A stretch of DNA of 41,176 nt from Bacteroidota bacterium (GTDB lineage Bacteria; Bacteroidota; JABWAT01), in NCBI GenBank assembly GCA_017303995.1, contig JAFLBE010000040.1:1-41176 (forward strand). The letters run 5' to 3'. This document shows, one piece after another, positions 15,578 to 24,215 of the stretch. Within the stretch, counting starts at the first letter, position 1. Each line of letters starts with the position of its first letter. The position numbers were made by a program, and so were the translations under genes. The notes below the pieces were generated by a model, which saw only the letters and a list, made by a program, of their open reading frames with translations, had not been told where the DNA came from and ran no database searches.

Positions 15578-16348
15578 ATGAAAAAGCTTCGTTTAGGTCT
15601 CATTGGTGTCGGACAAATGGGCAACCGTATCATTCAGCTTGCTCCCGAACGCGGACATACAATCACTGCCGAGTTTAAAGGCAATTTTCCTTTTACTGAG
15701 GAGCGGATGATTCAGGCGAAAGACCGTGTTGATGTCTGGATCGATTTCTCGCATTCAACCGTTACTGAAAAAGTGGTTGCTGTTGCTGCCCAATATAACC
15801 TGAAACTGGTTATCGGTACGACCGGCTGGTATGAAAAAATGGACGAAGTTGCAAAAGTTACCGAAAGTAGTGAAGCCGGTGTCATCTGGGCTTCCAATTT
15901 TTCATCAGGTGTTTATACCTTCAACAAAATCGTTGATTTCACTGCTTCGATCATGTCGAAACTTCGTGCTTATGATGTTTCCATCCACGAAATTCATCAC
16001 AATGAAAAACGGGATGCACCAAGCGGAACCTCAAAGACTTTGGCTGAAACCCTTCTGAAACATTATAAAGCCAGCGGACTTAAAAGTAAAATTGCTCCTT
16101 TCTCACCAGGTAACACTGAACTGAACAAGGACACCCTTTACATTTCATCTTCCCGTGTGGGTCAGGTTGTCGGAACACATGAAATCATGTTCGACGCTCC
16201 TGAAGACAATATCTTCCTTTCTCATGAAGCAAGAAGCCGCAATGGATTTGCTCTGGGTGCAATTCGTGCCGCTGAATGGATTTCCACCCGAAAAGGGTTT
16301 CACAATATAGATGACTTTTTCGCTGATTTAATGGACGGACAGGAATGA
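15578..16348 (+). CDS. dapB: 4-hydroxy-tetrahydrodipicolinate reductase
   Basis: A 256-residue NAD(P)H enzyme of the DAP pathway that reduces the DapA product to tetrahydrodipicolinate. The Rossmann motif is GVGQMGNRI. Cofactor-side motifs are DFSHSTVT and VIGTTGW. The active site is HEIHHNEKRDAPSGTS, with His140 and Lys144 in the spacing of the E. coli His159/Lys163 pair. The C-terminus carries FDAPEDNIFLSHEARSRNGFALGA. AAAGG lies about 7 nt before the start. It overlaps dapA by ATGA, the arrangement of a coupled operon, and is in reverse pathway order (dapB before dapA). Confidence 0.95.
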   Translation: MKKLRLGLIGVGQMGNRIIQLAPERGHTITAEFKGNFPFTEERMIQAKDRVDVWIDFSHSTVTEKVVAVAAQYNLKLVIGTTGWYEKMDEVAKVTESSEAGVIWASNFSSGVYTFNKIVDFTASIMSKLRAYDVSIHEIHHNEKRDAPSGTSKTLAETLLKHYKASGLKSKIAPFSPGNTELNKDTLYISSSRVGQVVGTHEIMFDAPEDNIFLSHEARSRNGFALGAIRAAEWISTRKGFHNIDDFFADLMDGQE

Positions 16349-17232
16349 AAACCCACTTACAGGGTTGTTATACCGCAATTGTAACGCCCTTCCTCAAAGA
16401 CGGTTCAATTGATTATCAATCCTTTGCCGGATTGCTTGATTTTCAGATTAATGCCGGGATTACCGGAATTGTAATCTGCGGATCTACTGGTGAAGCCGCA
16501 ACCTTGTTTGACGATGAACAAACTGAACTGATCAGGTTTACGGTTGCCCACGTCAATAAAAGATGCCTGGTTGTTGGTGGGGCAAGTTCCAACAATACCC
16601 GGCATGCCATCAAACGGGCTGAAATTGTTTCTGCTTTGGGTGTTGATCTGATTCTCTCAACCTCTCCCTACTACAATAAGCCTTCCCAAACCGGAATTTA
16701 TGAACATTACAAAGCTCAATCTGATGCTTCGGGTGTTCCCATCATTGCCTATAATGTTCCGGGAAGAACGGGTTCGAATATTCTGCCTGACACAACCCTG
16801 AAACTTCAGGAATTGCCAAAAATGGCTGGCGTGAAAGAAGCTTCTGCCAATGTGGTTCAGGTTTTAACTATTTTGAAAAACCGGTACCGCCCTGATTTTT
16901 ATGTGTGGCTGGGTGAAGATTCACACACCATTCCCATGATGTCGTGTGGTGCCGATGGTATTATTTCGGTTGTTTCCAATGAAATTCCTGCTGAAATGAG
17001 CAAACTCGTTGACCTAGCTTTAAATCAGGATTTCAAAGGTGCTTCTGCCTTGTTTTTAAAATATCTGGATTTAATGGAAGCCAATTTCTGGGATTCCAAT
17101 CCGATTCCGGTCAAATATATGCTTAGCAAAATGGGGAAAATCAACGAAATTTACAGGTTGCCTTTAGTCCCGGCAAATGATGCTGTTAAAACCAGACTCG
17201 ATTCTGTTGCCAAAGGTCTGGGTCTGTATTAA
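16345..17232 (+). CDS. dapA: 4-hydroxy-tetrahydrodipicolinate synthase
   Basis: A 295-residue TIM-barrel lyase that condenses pyruvate with aspartate semialdehyde. GSTGEAATL, YYNKPSQTGIYEHY, YNVPGRTG with Tyr136, and GVKEAS with the Schiff-base Lys164 match DapA (E. coli Tyr133 and Lys161). The C-terminal part has NPIPVKYML, also typical. The start ATG overlaps the dapB stop. Closely related N-acetylneuraminate lyases share the fold, but the dap context settles the assignment. Confidence 0.96.
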   Translation: MKTHLQGCYTAIVTPFLKDGSIDYQSFAGLLDFQINAGITGIVICGSTGEAATLFDDEQTELIRFTVAHVNKRCLVVGGASSNNTRHAIKRAEIVSALGVDLILSTSPYYNKPSQTGIYEHYKAQSDASGVPIIAYNVPGRTGSNILPDTTLKLQELPKMAGVKEASANVVQVLTILKNRYRPDFYVWLGEDSHTIPMMSCGADGIISVVSNEIPAEMSKLVDLALNQDFKGASALFLKYLDLMEANFWDSNPIPVKYMLSKMGKINEIYRLPLVPANDAVKTRLDSVAKGLGLY

Positions 17233-17248
17233 AAGTAATTATCTGGTT

Positions 17249-17297
17249 CCCCTCCTTCCTAAGGAGGGGTGTCCGGCAACTGCTGGACGGGGTGGTT
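17249..17297. repeat. Two-hairpin element of the CCCCTCC...GGGGTGGTT family
   Basis: Hairpin 1 is CCCCTCCTT-CCT-AAGGAGGGG (17249-17269). Hairpin 2 is GTCCGGC-AACT-GCTGGAC (17271-17288, one G-T pair), then GGGGTGGTT (17289-17297). It sits in the middle of the dap operon between dapA and dapD, so it would be transcribed with both. Confidence 0.8.
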
Positions 17298-17340
17298 TTC
17301 CGCCCATTTCTCTCCCATCAATAAATAAATTTCACCACTT

Positions 17341-18183
17341 ATGACTTCACTCCAATCCCAAATTGAATCCCTTTTTGCAAAACCTGCGACCGAACTCACT
17401 TCCGTCGACAGAGACATTTTTCTTGAATTTCTCTCAGAACTTGAAAAGGGAACCATCCGGTCTGCCGAACCTGTTGAAGATGGTAGCTGGAAAGTAAACC
17501 ATTGGGTAAAACAGGGAATCCTTGTTGGATTCCGGCTCGGTAAAATCGTTGATTTATCAATTGAAGGCTTTCCGTTTTTTGATAAGGATACATATCCAGT
17601 TCAACCCATGGACGGTGTTTCGAGAAGTATCAGAATTGTTCCGGGGGGATCTTCAATCCGTCGTGGTGCTTTCATTGGTAGAAGTGTAACCTGCATGCCG
17701 CCCATGTACATTAACGTGGGTGCTTATGTGGATGAAGGAACGATGGTGGATTCCCATGCTCTGGTTGGTAGTTGTGCCCAGATCGGGAAACACGTACATC
17801 TTTCTGCTGCAGCTCAGGTTGGCGGTGTTCTTGAACCAGTAAACGCACTTCCTGTGATTATTGAAGACAATGTTTTAATTGGCGGAAATTGCGGCATTTA
17901 CGAAGGTACTGTTATCAAAAAAGGCGCTGTGATTGGTTCTGGAGTGATTTTAACCGGTGGAACTCCAGTTTATGATCTGGTGAATCAAACCATTTTGCGA
18001 AGAACCGAAACTCAGCCGCTGACTATTCCTTCAAATGCAGTTGTGGTTCAGGGTGCAAGAACCATCCATTCTGACTTTGCCAAAGAACACGGACTTCAGA
18101 TTTATACGCCCATCATCATCAAATATAAAGATGACAAAACCAGCGCATCAACAGCTCTGGAATCAGCTTTACGGACACCATAA
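17341..18183 (+). CDS. dapD: 2,3,4,5-tetrahydropyridine-2,6-dicarboxylate N-succinyltransferase
   Basis: A 280-residue left-handed beta-helix acyltransferase that transfers succinyl from succinyl-CoA to tetrahydrodipicolinate. Residues ~1-90 are the helical N-domain ([21 protein letters not shown]). Hexapeptide repeats run from about 100 to 215 ([31 protein letters not shown] across 102-132, then [15 protein letters not shown]). The DapD-type insertion [14 protein letters not shown] is present. This indicates the succinylase branch of DAP synthesis; DapC, DapE and DapF are not in the window. It follows dapA after 108 bp that contain a repeat element. Its stop overlaps the next start (TAATG). 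Confidence 0.94.
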   Translation: MTSLQSQIESLFAKPATELTSVDRDIFLEFLSELEKGTIRSAEPVEDGSWKVNHWVKQGILVGFRLGKIVDLSIEGFPFFDKDTYPVQPMDGVSRSIRIVPGGSSIRRGAFIGRSVTCMPPMYINVGAYVDEGTMVDSHALVGSCAQIGKHVHLSAAAQVGGVLEPVNALPVIIEDNVLIGGNCGIYEGTVIKKGAVIGSGVILTGGTPVYDLVNQTILRRTETQPLTIPSNAVVVQGARTIHSDFAKEHGLQIYTPIIIKYKDDKTSASTALESALRTP

Positions 18184-19358
18184 TGCCAAAAATTCTGCTT
18201 ACGTTTTCCTTTTTTCTCTTTTCTTTTTGTCTGTTTGCCCAGATTCCTTCCATTGATAATTCCAATTCACTTGATGTGGGCACCTGGAATATCGAATGGT
18301 TTGGGGATCTAACAAACGGCCCCTCAAACGAAACCACACAATACAATAATGTTAAATCTGCTCTGACCGCAATGAAACCTGACATGATGGGTTTTGCAGA
18401 AATTTCGGATGTGGTACTCTTTTCAAAACTGATTACCGAATTGAAAGGGTATGACTATACTTATTCTGCCTTTAACGGATCACAAAGAATGGGATTAATG
18501 GTTCGGTCTGCGACTTTTTCCATTTCAAACAGCAGGGATGTTCTAACCCAATTCAATTATGAATTTGCCGGTCGGCCACCTCTTGAAGTTATTCTGGATG
18601 TAAAAGGAAATAAATCCCCGGTTGACCGGATTATTGTTTTTGTTCTCCACATGAAGGCATTTAATGACGCAACTTCCTATTCCCGGAGAAAAGCAGGGGC
18701 AGAAAAACTCAAATCCTATATAGATTCTAACTATTCGGGCGAATATGTCATCGTACTGGGAGATTATAACGATGATCTTGATGTTTCTATAACTTCCGGA
18801 AATCCGTCTCCCTACAAAAATTTTGTTGATGATAAGTCAAATTATAAATTTCCGACCATGGAACTAACGTTAACGACTGATCATTCAACTGCTGGTTACA
18901 GTAACATGATTGATCACATTTTACTCACGAATGAATGGTTTCCCTACATTGAAACCGGTAGAACCAAGGTGATGTATCTTAATAAATACATTTCAAGTTA
19001 CAGTTCCAATACTTCAGATCATTACCCGGTTTATACACAGCTCACTTTTCCGGTTTATACCTCAGTTGCAGATATGAACCTGGAAAAACCAGTTTCAATT
19101 CCGGTTTTATCTGCCTATCCGAATCCCTTTAATCCGGAAACCACGATCGAAATTCAAAATCCGGGTACAACAACCCAAACTTTGAAAATAGTAGATTTAC
19201 TCGGAAGGGAAATCCGTTCCTTTGGATTTAATGCCTCAGGACAAAAAGCTACTCTTCAGTGGGATGGAAAATCAAATAACGGACAATCTGTTCCGTCTGG
19301 TGTTTATATTGCTGTTGTTTCCGGTGGAAGGTCATTGAAACTGGTATTGGTGAAGTAG
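18183..19358 (+). CDS. Secreted endonuclease/exonuclease/phosphatase-fold protein with type IX-like sorting domain
   Basis: A 391-residue protein. Its signal peptide is ILLTFSFFLFSFCLFA, cut before QIPS. The EEP (DNase I-like) domain spans about 28-285, with VGTWNIEWFG at the first catalytic strand, FAEIS (metal-binding Glu), VLGDYNDDLD and TSDHYPVYTQL, where SDHYPV is the catalytic His motif. Residues ~312-391 form the sorting domain: AYPNPFNPETTIEI, IVDLLGREI, VPSGVYIAVV and a final Lys. The sequence supports a cell-surface or extracellular phosphodiesterase/nuclease; the substrate (DNA, RNA, lipid) is open. The start overlaps the dapD stop by one base, which ties its translation to a biosynthetic operon with no obvious functional link. 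Confidence 0.9.
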   Translation: MPKILLTFSFFLFSFCLFAQIPSIDNSNSLDVGTWNIEWFGDLTNGPSNETTQYNNVKSALTAMKPDMMGFAEISDVVLFSKLITELKGYDYTYSAFNGSQRMGLMVRSATFSISNSRDVLTQFNYEFAGRPPLEVILDVKGNKSPVDRIIVFVLHMKAFNDATSYSRRKAGAEKLKSYIDSNYSGEYVIVLGDYNDDLDVSITSGNPSPYKNFVDDKSNYKFPTMELTLTTDHSTAGYSNMIDHILLTNEWFPYIETGRTKVMYLNKYISSYSSNTSDHYPVYTQLTFPVYTSVADMNLEKPVSIPVLSAYPNPFNPETTIEIQNPGTTTQTLKIVDLLGREIRSFGFNASGQKATLQWDGKSNNGQSVPSGVYIAVVSGGRSLKLVLVK

Positions 19359-19359
19359 T

Positions 19360-19434
19360 CAATGGGCAATGAAAAGTAGTCTTTAATTTACGTTTTTCCA
19401 TTCATCATTTAAAATTTAAAATTTAAACTTCATT
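19360..19434. repeat. Heptamer arrays CAATGGG and ATTTAAA
   Basis: CAATGGG-CAATGAA (19360-19373) begins two bases after the nuclease stop. Three exact ATTTAAA units (19407-19427) follow, flanked in register by ATTCATC and CTTCATT. Two different heptamer families thus share one spacer. No gene lies in 19359-19523. Confidence 0.7.
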
Positions 19435-19523
19435 ATTCCCCCTTCCTTCATTATCTGATTGATAAACCCCACCACTCTTCTTATTTTAGTTGCTACTTAA
19501 ATCACCACAGACTGGGAACGACC

Positions 19524-19964
19524 GTGAAGAAACTGACTCCGCAGGAAATCGAAAAAATCACTCAGGCCGCCATGAAGGAATTGGGTCCTTCTGCTACACC
19601 CGAAAAAATTCACCAGATCGTTGCTGATGTTGTTTCAGAACTGGAACGGGGTGCACCCTCGATCACACTTTCACCAGAAAAAATTTCTTCTGAAGGAAAG
19701 GTTATTGTGACCGCTTTCGGTAAAAACCAGCCGGGAATTCTTTTTCAGATTACCAAAGCCCTTTTTGAACTGAATTTTGATATTCAGGATGTGAGTCAGA
19801 AAATCGTCCAGGACTTTTTTACCCTCATCATTATTGTGGATATTTCGAAATCGGCAGGTGATTTCAACCAGCTTAAAACCCGCCTTACCCAAACCGGTGA
19901 GCAGCTTGGTGTTCGGGTTTTTGTTCAGCATGAAGATATTTTCAAATCAATGTACCGGGTCTGA
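19524..19964 (+). CDS. ACT-domain protein, UPF0237-like with N-terminal extension
   Basis: A 146-residue protein starting with GTG; the next in-frame ATG (19572) would lose the first 16 residues, and GGGA upstream supports GTG. The ACT domain spans about 58-146: KVIVTAFGKNQPGILFQITKAL gives the ligand-binding loop, then FDIQDVSQKIVQDFFTLIIIVD. UPF0237 proteins are about 90 residues and almost pure ACT. Here about 55 residues precede it (EIEKITQAAMKELG, IHQIVADVVSELE), predicted as two helices. The gene lies 7 nt before a UPF0210 gene, and this pairing is conserved in many bacteria. That suggests an amino-acid-sensing partner, but the function of the pair is unknown. Confidence 0.85.
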   Translation: MKKLTPQEIEKITQAAMKELGPSATPEKIHQIVADVVSELERGAPSITLSPEKISSEGKVIVTAFGKNQPGILFQITKALFELNFDIQDVSQKIVQDFFTLIIIVDISKSAGDFNQLKTRLTQTGEQLGVRVFVQHEDIFKSMYRV

Positions 19965-19971
19965 GTAAACT

Positions 19972-21333
19972 ATGTCATATAACTTCGACGAAATTATTCA
20001 GACTTTACGGATGACCGAACTGGATCACTTTGATATCCGGACGGTGACACTGGGCATTTCCCTTCGGGATTGTGCTTCCCGGAATGCAGATACAACGGCA
20101 CAAAAAATCTATGACAAGATTACCCGGGTTGCACAAAACCACGTTGAAAATGCCAGAAAAGTGGAAAGACTGTACGGGATTTCAATCGCCAATAAAAGAA
20201 TTGCTGTTACCCCGATTGCCATTGCCTGTGACGGACTTTCTGCGGATGAATTTGTAAAAATTGCTCATGCACTCGACCGTGCCGCTATGGAATGCGGTGT
20301 AGATTACATTGCCGGATATTCAGCACTTGTTCAAAAAGGGTACACCAACGGTGACCGGGAAATGATAAAATCGATTCCGCAGGCACTTGCAGAAACCAAA
20401 CGGGTTTGTTCATCGGTTAATGTGGCCTCGACAAAAGCCGGTATCAACATGAATGCTGTGTTGGAAATGGCACATGTTATTAAAAAAACAGCTTTACTTA
20501 CCAAGGACAATGATGGAATTGGTTGTGCAAAGCTGGTTGTTTTCTGTAACGTTCCGGAAGATAACCCATTTGTAGCCGGTGCGTTTCATGGCGTAACGGA
20601 AGCTGAAGTTGTACTCAACGTTGGGATCTCAGGTCCCGGCGTTGTGCTTGATTCCATCCGCCGCCTGGGTAAATCTGATTTTATGGCTTTGGCTGAAGAG
20701 ATCAAAAAAACCTCTTTCAAAATAACACGAGCAGGTGAAATTATTGGCCGGAAAACCGCAGAAGGACTTGGCGTTCCTTTTGGAATTGTCGATTTGTCAC
20801 TGGCGCCAACTCCCGCAATTGGGGATTCAATTGCAGATATCATTGAAGCGATGGGATTGGAATCAGTCGGTGCGCCCGGAACAACGGCTGCACTTGCTCT
20901 GCTGAATGAATCGGTTAAGAAAGGTGGCATCATGGCGACGTCATCAGTCGGTGGCATGTCGGGTGCTTTTATTCCCGTTTCTGAAGATCAGGGAATGATC
21001 CGTGCTGTCGAACTGGGTCACCTCAGCATCGAAAAACTCGAAGCAATGACTGCCGTTTGTTCCGTTGGGTTGGATATGATTGCGATTCCTGGTAAAACAC
21101 CAGCCGAAACTATTGCCGGTATTATTGCGGATGAATGTGCAATCGGAATGGTGAACAATAAAACCACTGCAGTCAGAATTCTTCCGATTCACGGAAAAGA
21201 TGTGGGTGAGTTTGTAGATTATGGCGGATTGCTTGGCCGGGCACCGATAATGCCCGTCAGAAATCTTGATTCTTCTGTCTTTGTAACCCGTGGCGGACAA
21301 ATTCCACCACCAATCAGAAGCCTGACAAACTGA
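19972..21333 (+). CDS. UPF0210 (PFL/DUF711) family protein
   Basis: A 453-residue protein matching UPF0210 over its length. The N-terminus has [19 protein letters not shown], the middle [20 protein letters not shown] and [17 protein letters not shown]. Later come [49 protein letters not shown] and, near the end, [36 protein letters not shown]. Length is normal for the family. It is a soluble protein with a fold related to pyruvate formate-lyase-like barrels, but it lacks an obvious glycyl radical motif, and no reaction is assigned. It is coupled to the upstream ACT protein with a 7-nt gap. Confidence 0.92.
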   Translation: MSYNFDEIIQTLRMTELDHFDIRTVTLGISLRDCASRNADTTAQKIYDKITRVAQNHVENARKVERLYGISIANKRIAVTPIAIACDGLSADEFVKIAHALDRAAMECGVDYIAGYSALVQKGYTNGDREMIKSIPQALAETKRVCSSVNVASTKAGINMNAVLEMAHVIKKTALLTKDNDGIGCAKLVVFCNVPEDNPFVAGAFHGVTEAEVVLNVGISGPGVVLDSIRRLGKSDFMALAEEIKKTSFKITRAGEIIGRKTAEGLGVPFGIVDLSLAPTPAIGDSIADIIEAMGLESVGAPGTTAALALLNESVKKGGIMATSSVGGMSGAFIPVSEDQGMIRAVELGHLSIEKLEAMTAVCSVGLDMIAIPGKTPAETIAGIIADECAIGMVNNKTTAVRILPIHGKDVGEFVDYGGLLGRAPIMPVRNLDSSVFVTRGGQIPPPIRSLTN

Positions 21334-21520
21334 CATCCAGATGCTCAGTTTGGGGTACTTGGTTATAAAATGGCTGGTTTTGGGGGAATTTTGAATCAAT
21401 AGGGATTGTTTTTCCGTTTAAGTTCTGATTCGGCATAAGGTTTGATACAGGCAGCCGGACAGTTTTCACGGATTTTTTTCCGGAAAAATGAGATTTAAAA
21501 CTAAATGAAAGGTTTAAGAT

Positions 21521-22114
21521 ATGAGTAAAGGATTGTGGATTGGTGGCGGAATCGTATTGTTTGTTGTTATTATTTTCTTTTGGGTTACCGGCCAGTATAA
21601 CGGAATGGTAACTCTGAACGAAGAAGTGAACAATGCCTGGGCAAAAGTTCAGTCTGATTATCAACGCAGAAGTGACCTGATTCCAAATCTGGTTGAAACT
21701 GTAAAAGGCGCTGCAGTTCAGGAAAAATCAATTCTGCTTGGCGTTACTGAAGCCCGTGCAAAAGTGGGTCAACTTTCAATTACACCAGAAATCCTGAATA
21801 ATCCGCAGGCATTCAAACAATTCCAGCAAGCTCAGGACGGATTAAGTTCAGCCCTTAGCCGGTTGATGGTTGTGAATGAAAATTACCCGCAACTGAAATC
21901 CAACCAGAACTATCAGGATCTGATGGGACAATTGGAAGGAACTGAAAACCGGATCAAGAAATCACGTGATGATTTCAATGATGTCGTAAAAGGTTTCAAT
22001 CAGACAATCAAGAAATTCCCAGCAGTTCTGTTTGCAGGATTATTTGGTTTCGCACCAAAACAATATTTCGAAGCTGCCGCTGGCAGTGAAAACTCACCCA
22101 AGGTTCAATTTTGA
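21521..22114 (+). CDS. lemA: LemA family membrane-anchored protein
   Basis: A 197-residue protein. An N-terminal membrane helix (GLWIGGGIVLFVVIIFFW) is followed by the LemA domain: YNGMVTLNEEVNNAWAKVQ, YQRRSDLIPNLVETVKG, LSRLMVVNENYPQLKSNQN and QLEGTENRI. A helical bundle then runs to the C-terminus (YFEAAAGSENSPKVQF, with the usual PKVxF-type end). The topology puts a short N-terminus in one compartment and the bundle in the other. LemA is conserved next to TPM-domain proteins, as here; the molecular role is not settled. The next gene starts inside its stop codon. Confidence 0.95.
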   Translation: MSKGLWIGGGIVLFVVIIFFWVTGQYNGMVTLNEEVNNAWAKVQSDYQRRSDLIPNLVETVKGAAVQEKSILLGVTEARAKVGQLSITPEILNNPQAFKQFQQAQDGLSSALSRLMVVNENYPQLKSNQNYQDLMGQLEGTENRIKKSRDDFNDVVKGFNQTIKKFPAVLFAGLFGFAPKQYFEAAAGSENSPKVQF

Positions 22115-22941
22115 AACTGAAAACCAGTCTTTTTTCAATTTGCCTCTTAATTCTGAGCCTGCAAACCCTGCAGGCTCAGACGGTTAAAGAGATTTCTGAG
22201 GATATTGCCAAATCCAGACGATATATCATGGATTATGCAGGCATCTTTTCTGAGGAAGCAGAACGTCTGACAACTGATTCCCTGATCAGATTTGAAAAAC
22301 GAACTGGAAATCAAATTGTTGTCCTTACCCTGAAACAAATTCCAGAAAATGAAGATGTTTTTACTTTTTCGATGCGGTTGGCAGATACTCTGAAAATCGG
22401 ACAGGAAAAGGAGGACAACGGAGTTTTTGTTATTATTACGACTGAAGGAAAACGGCAATTTAAAATATATCCTGGAAGAGGATTGGAAGGTGCTTTGCCC
22501 GATGTTGTGATCAATCGTTTTTTTAGAGATGATGCCGTTCCAAAACTAAAAGCCGGCCTGTTTGATGAAGTCCTTGCAAGAACCATTTATTTTATTTGTG
22601 CCTCGACAGAGGGTGAATATAAAGCACCAGCCAAAAAAGCCAAAGGGGAGCTTTCTTTGAAAGATTTTCTTGTTGGTGGTGTGATTCTTGTTGTTTTATT
22701 TCTGGTTCTATCCAACATTTCAAAAAGGAATAATAATGGCGGAAATAATCTGGGTAGCGGATCAGGTAAAAGACGGACCTCAGATACGGCAGCCTGGCCT
22801 TTTCTTCTTCCGTTGATTTTTGGTGGAGGCGGGCATTCCGGTGGCAGTGGCTGGGGTGGCGGTTCATCAGGTGGAGGGTTTGGCGGATTTTCAGGCGGTG
22901 GTGGATCCTTCGGCGGCGGTGGCGGCGGCGGAAGCTGGTAA
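22111..22941 (+). CDS. TPM-domain protein with Gly-rich C-terminus
   Basis: A 276-residue protein starting at TTG 22111, which overlaps the lemA stop (TTGA). No ATG precedes the mature domain, and only this start gives the signal peptide LFSICLLILSLQTLQAQ. The TPM domain (~30-170) has VMDYAGIFSEEAE-like IMDYAGIFSEEAE, RTGNQIVVLTLKQIP, DNGVFVIITTEGKRQFKIYPGRGLE and INRFFRDDAVPKLKAGLFDE. A membrane helix (DFLVGGVILVVLFLVLSN) and a Gly/Ser tail ending GGGGGSW follow, as in YgcG-type proteins. TPM domains have been reported with phosphatase activity or photosystem repair roles in other groups. The role here is unknown. Confidence 0.93.
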   Translation: MKLKTSLFSICLLILSLQTLQAQTVKEISEDIAKSRRYIMDYAGIFSEEAERLTTDSLIRFEKRTGNQIVVLTLKQIPENEDVFTFSMRLADTLKIGQEKEDNGVFVIITTEGKRQFKIYPGRGLEGALPDVVINRFFRDDAVPKLKAGLFDEVLARTIYFICASTEGEYKAPAKKAKGELSLKDFLVGGVILVVLFLVLSNISKRNNNGGNNLGSGSGKRRTSDTAAWPFLLPLIFGGGGHSGGSGWGGGSSGGGFGGFSGGGGSFGGGGGGGSW

Positions 22942-22952
22942 CAGGACATTAA

Positions 22953-24191
22953 ATGAGACTTATATACTTTTTTCTGCTTACCGTACTTGTTTTTTCCTGC
23001 ACAGGATCAAAAGGTGCCTATAATACCCAAAGGGAACTTGATGCCTATCTGGGAAATACATCCAAAGTAGAATTTACTCCGCTTTCACCGGCAGAGCAAA
23101 ATAGTAAAGTTGTTGTATTTGATTATCTGGTAAAAATTAATGGTTCAAAAGTTTCCGGAATTAAAGTGCTCGATTTTATGAATTCGGGTCAAATAAATTA
23201 TTGGATTCACTTTAGAACGACGGCCATTTCAAATGCAAATACTTTTGTTATTCCGGGACCGATTCCTTCCTTTAAATCAAAAATTGATCTGTTTATAAAA
23301 GTTACTGATTCAAAGGGAGTCACTTATTACAACAATGAAACAATAGATCAGTTTTTCATCTTATTCAAAGGGAAATATTTACCTGATCTTTCAGGACAAT
23401 CGAAAATTGAATTAACCTCAATTCCATCTGATTGTGAAATTGAATTTTCACTGAATCAGGAACTTTCATCCATTCCGTTTTCAATCAGGTTTCAATTTAT
23501 GGAGGAAGCAGTTTACAGAAAAGTAAATTTCAGAGTAGATACCGGCAATGACTTATACCCTGCCTATTTGACCTCTCAAAATACGTTTTCTTTTTTAAAT
23601 GAAAATAAAACAGAAACGTTAATTGAAAAGTTTGTTGAAAAAAACGACTCAGTTTCAGATGGGACTTTGCAACTATCCGGTAATTTTTCAATTCAAAGTA
23701 AAGATGAAAAACTAAGTTCAATAGAACCCATTATCTTTTATTTTCCGTTGCCAGGTGAAAAAATTGATAAAGCAGACCAGACAAAAGCTGCAAAGTTAAA
23801 TTTGAAACGAAGTACCTTAAATGTTCTTTCCGTTCTGGCTGACTTTCAGAAAACCAGCTACATCACTGCCATTAAAACCCATTTAAGATTAGGTATGGAT
23901 ACCGACACGAAATTGAAGACACAACCTGTTGACCAGCAAATGAAAGCTATTTCACAACATATTTCATCAGTTGGTAATTGGAATGAAATTGCTAAAGAAC
24001 ATTTTGATCCCTTTTTTATAAACTATGATGTTTCATTTGTGAAAAACATATCGACTTTGCTCTGGTTTTCAAACATTGGCATTCAATTTCCAGGATTTTG
24101 CATTGAAAAGGAAACCTGGCGAATTTTGATTAAGGAAGTCTCAACCCAGAAAAAGTGTAATTCAAACCAATTTGTTGAATTTAAATTTTAA
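22953..24191 (+). CDS. Lipoprotein of unknown function in the lemA operon
   Basis: A 412-residue protein. The N-terminus RLIYFFLLTVLVFSC ends in a lipobox (VFSC), so it is likely lipidated at Cys16. Two beta-rich segments follow (~40-150: VFDYLVKINGSKVSGIKVLDF; ~150-260: FSIRFQFMEEAVYRKVNFRVD). The C-terminal half is more helical (LNLKRSTLNVLSVLADFQKTSY). No family was recognised. AGGAC lies about 8 nt before the start and only 11 nt separate it from the TPM gene, so it belongs to that operon. It appears more AT-rich than lemA and the TPM gene. Confidence 0.75.
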   Translation: MRLIYFFLLTVLVFSCTGSKGAYNTQRELDAYLGNTSKVEFTPLSPAEQNSKVVVFDYLVKINGSKVSGIKVLDFMNSGQINYWIHFRTTAISNANTFVIPGPIPSFKSKIDLFIKVTDSKGVTYYNNETIDQFFILFKGKYLPDLSGQSKIELTSIPSDCEIEFSLNQELSSIPFSIRFQFMEEAVYRKVNFRVDTGNDLYPAYLTSQNTFSFLNENKTETLIEKFVEKNDSVSDGTLQLSGNFSIQSKDEKLSSIEPIIFYFPLPGEKIDKADQTKAAKLNLKRSTLNVLSVLADFQKTSYITAIKTHLRLGMDTDTKLKTQPVDQQMKAISQHISSVGNWNEIAKEHFDPFFINYDVSFVKNISTLLWFSNIGIQFPGFCIEKETWRILIKEVSTQKKCNSNQFVEFKF

Positions 24192-24215
24192 TCTTTGAAA
24201 CCTAAAAAACAGCAG

